Assembly: GCA_021788685.1 (NCBI GenBank)
Contig: JAJYKH010000201.1
Coordinates: 1-5,652 of the forward strand
Direction: 5' to 3'
Source of the DNA: Deltaproteobacteria bacterium
GTDB lineage: Bacteria > Desulfobacterota > Desulfobulbia > Desulfobulbales > UBA5123
DNA length: 5,652 nt
Each line of letters opens with the position of its first letter. Position 1 is the first letter of the stretch. The notes under the pieces are model-generated. The model made no database searches, had not been told where the DNA came from, and was given only the letters and a program-made list of their open reading frames with translations. Of this stretch, positions 4,735-5,652 are shown piece by piece. The position numbers and the translations under genes are program-made.

Positions 4735-4854
4735 GATAAATTTCCGAAGCAAATTCCTCGAAAAGGAATCAAAAGTATCGCCAGGCATTGGGTTTCAGGC
4801 CCTGTAAAGTCGCACGGCCAGTTTTCGGGGAATTTTTTTCGATAGAGAATTCAC

Positions 4855-4860
4855 TATAAT
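4855..4860 (+). promoter_or_regulatory. Possible -10 box for the PAS-domain gene
   Basis: A perfect TATAAT is present on the plus strand, but no recognisable -35 lies 16-18 bases upstream; that position is a T-run (4833-4839). If used, transcription would start near 4867 and give a leader of about 175 bases containing the foldable element at 4934-4974. Confidence 0.35.
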
Positions 4861-4933
4861 CCTTCTGGCGGAAAAATGAAGCTAGTAATTGATAGGATGG
4901 CCGTTTCGCGGGCACGCCGATGTCTCCGCTGTT

Positions 4934-4974
4934 CCCGAAATGATGCCGCCCGGCAGCAGATCGCTGCTTTCGGG
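4934..4974 (+). promoter_or_regulatory. Predicted three-way-junction element in the PAS-gene leader
   Basis: CCCGAAA (4934-4940) pairs with TTTCGGG (4968-4974). The enclosed 27 bases hold two adjacent hairpins: TGCC/GGCA (4944-4947 and 4952-4955) and GCAG-atcg-CTGC (4956-4967), leaving only TGA unpaired at the junction. An alternative stem GCAGC/GCTGC (4953-4957 and 4963-4967) competes with the first hairpin. It lies 69 bases before the start codon. No known class recognised. Confidence 0.4.
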
Positions 4975-5043
4975 TCCAAGGTGATTATGTTATAGAGATG
5001 GGATGGCCTTTTTCCAAACCCTATTTGCCTTTTTTTGTGGATC

Positions 5044-5652
5044 ATGCCTAAAAACAAGCTGAATACCAATATGCCAGCCATTTCCGACGCCCTTTTCACC
5101 GTCGACGAGGGGTGGCGGATCACCTCTTTCAACAAAGGGGCCGAAGAGCTGATGAGCCTCCGCGCCCAGGAGGTGGTCGGGCGAAACTGCCGGGATGCCT
5201 TCAGGGAAAGCGGCCGCTTCGAAGACCTCTGCAGCCTCTATGGGCCACTGGCTTCCGGCCGGGCGATGAACGATCTCCGGCTGGTCATCCTCAAGCCCGA
5301 TTCCGAGGAAAAACAGGTTGTGCTGGCCACCGCCATCCCGCTGCCGGGCCGGGCCGGCGGGATCGGCGGCGCGGTGATCGCCTTGCGCGACGCCTCGGAC
5401 CCTTCGCTCATCTACCCCCTCGTGCTGGACAGCATCGCCGACGGGGTGTTCTCGGTTGACCGCAACATGCGGATCACCTCTTTCAACAAGGCGGCCGAGC
5501 AGATTACAGGCTGGACCGCACAGGAAGTGATCGGCTCCCCTTGCAGCGACATCTTCCACTCGAGCATCTGCGGGGAAACCTGCATCCTCGCCCAGAGCGT
5601 GCATAACGTCCGCTCGCTTGCCAAACGCAACGTCTTTATCAGGGGCAAGAAC
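5044..5652 (+). CDS. Tandem PAS-domain sensor/regulator, 3' end outside window (possibly a sigma-54 activator)
   Basis: The frame is open from ATG 5044 through the last base (203 codons), so the C-terminal output domain is missing. Two PAS domains are visible. PAS1 runs from about residue 12 to 116 (ALFTVDEGWRITSFNKGAEEL). PAS2 starts near residue 126 (VLDSIADGVFSVDRNMRITS) and continues past the edge (NKAAEQITGWTAQEVIGS). PAS2 carries C167, C176 and C180 in a C-D-I-F-N4-C-N3-C-I-L pattern; PAS1 keeps C49 and C63 in related places. PAS domains sense redox state, ligands or gases. This PAS2 sequence style is common in Fis-type sigma-54 activators and also in histidine kinases, so the output is uncertain. 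The start is supported only by a weak GTGG ribosome site at 5036-5039; an in-frame ATG at 5071 has none. It is divergent from the respiratory genes. Confidence 0.85.
   Translation, partial: MPKNKLNTNMPAISDALFTVDEGWRITSFNKGAEELMSLRAQEVVGRNCRDAFRESGRFEDLCSLYGPLASGRAMNDLRLVILKPDSEEKQVVLATAIPLPGRAGGIGGAVIALRDASDPSLIYPLVLDSIADGVFSVDRNMRITSFNKAAEQITGWTAQEVIGSPCSDIFHSSICGETCILAQSVHNVRSLAKRNVFIRGKN

Larger units (their letters stand above)
4596..5043. other. Divergent intergenic region between the iron-sulfur operon and the PAS gene
   Basis: No gene is seen in this 448-base stretch. It contains the palindromic promoter/operator described separately, and two 11-base near-identical repeats CC(A/G)CTGAAGCC (4649-4659 and 4691-4701) 42 bases apart in the operon leader. 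It also holds a consensus TATAAT at 4855-4860 and a foldable leader at 4934-4974 on the PAS-gene side. Confidence 0.6.

Noticed and set aside
4768..4783. Sigma-54-like TGGCGATACTTTTGAT upstream of the iron-sulfur operon
   Set aside because: The invariant C of the -12 GC is replaced by A, and a better sigma-70-like promoter lies closer to the gene.
4990..5604. 204-codon open frame on the minus strand
   Set aside because: It is antisense to the tandem-PAS gene, whose plus-strand translation shows clear domain motifs. The antisense product is low in structure and has no ribosome site.
1..5652. CRISPR arrays, tRNA or rRNA genes, insertion sequences
   Set aside because: I saw no regularly spaced repeats, cloverleaf or rRNA-like sequence, transposase frame or terminal repeats.

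Overview
The window reads as a chromosomal segment of an anaerobic, respiring deltaproteobacterium, most likely of the Desulfuromonadales/Geobacterales type. This rests on inference from four traits: a c7-type triheme cytochrome, a HybA/DsrO-like four-cluster iron-sulfur protein, an NrfD-family quinol-interacting membrane protein, and sigma-54 signals beside a PAS-domain regulator. No sequence search could be run. Base composition is moderately GC-rich.

Layout. From 1 to 4595 all recognised genes lie on the minus strand; the gene at the right edge lies on the plus strand. Reading in the direction of transcription: (i) a two-gene unit, iron-sulfur protein (4595 to 3837) then triheme cytochrome c (3809 to 3375), opening with a sigma-70-like promoter built into a 20-bp palindrome (4715-4734) and closing with a clear intrinsic terminator (3319-3352); (ii) a 0.8-kb non-coding stretch with a near-consensus sigma-54 promoter (2795-2810) and an approximately 240-nt structured leader; (iii) an NrfD-like membrane subunit (2544 to 1360), a MerR-family regulator with a cysteine-bearing tail (1296 to 934) and a small membrane protein (844 to 617), probably one unit; (iv) a 365-bp non-coding stretch with a large imperfect hairpin (495-554) and a sigma-70 promoter; (v) a universal-stress-protein gene that stops after its N-terminal half (251 to 39). 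Divergent to all this, from 5044 to the right edge, is an open gene with two tandem PAS domains whose end lies outside the window.

How it fits together (inference). The triheme cytochrome, four-cluster ferredoxin and NrfD protein are the expected parts of one membrane complex passing electrons between menaquinol and periplasmic carriers, comparable in composition to the JOP part of DsrMKJOP or to Cbc-type complexes. Unusually, the membrane subunit is cut off from its two partners by a terminator and has its own sigma-54 promoter. The periplasmic and membrane parts may therefore be made under different signals. The PAS protein is a plausible but unproven sigma-54 activator for that promoter. 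No catalytic molybdopterin subunit or terminal reductase is present in the window.
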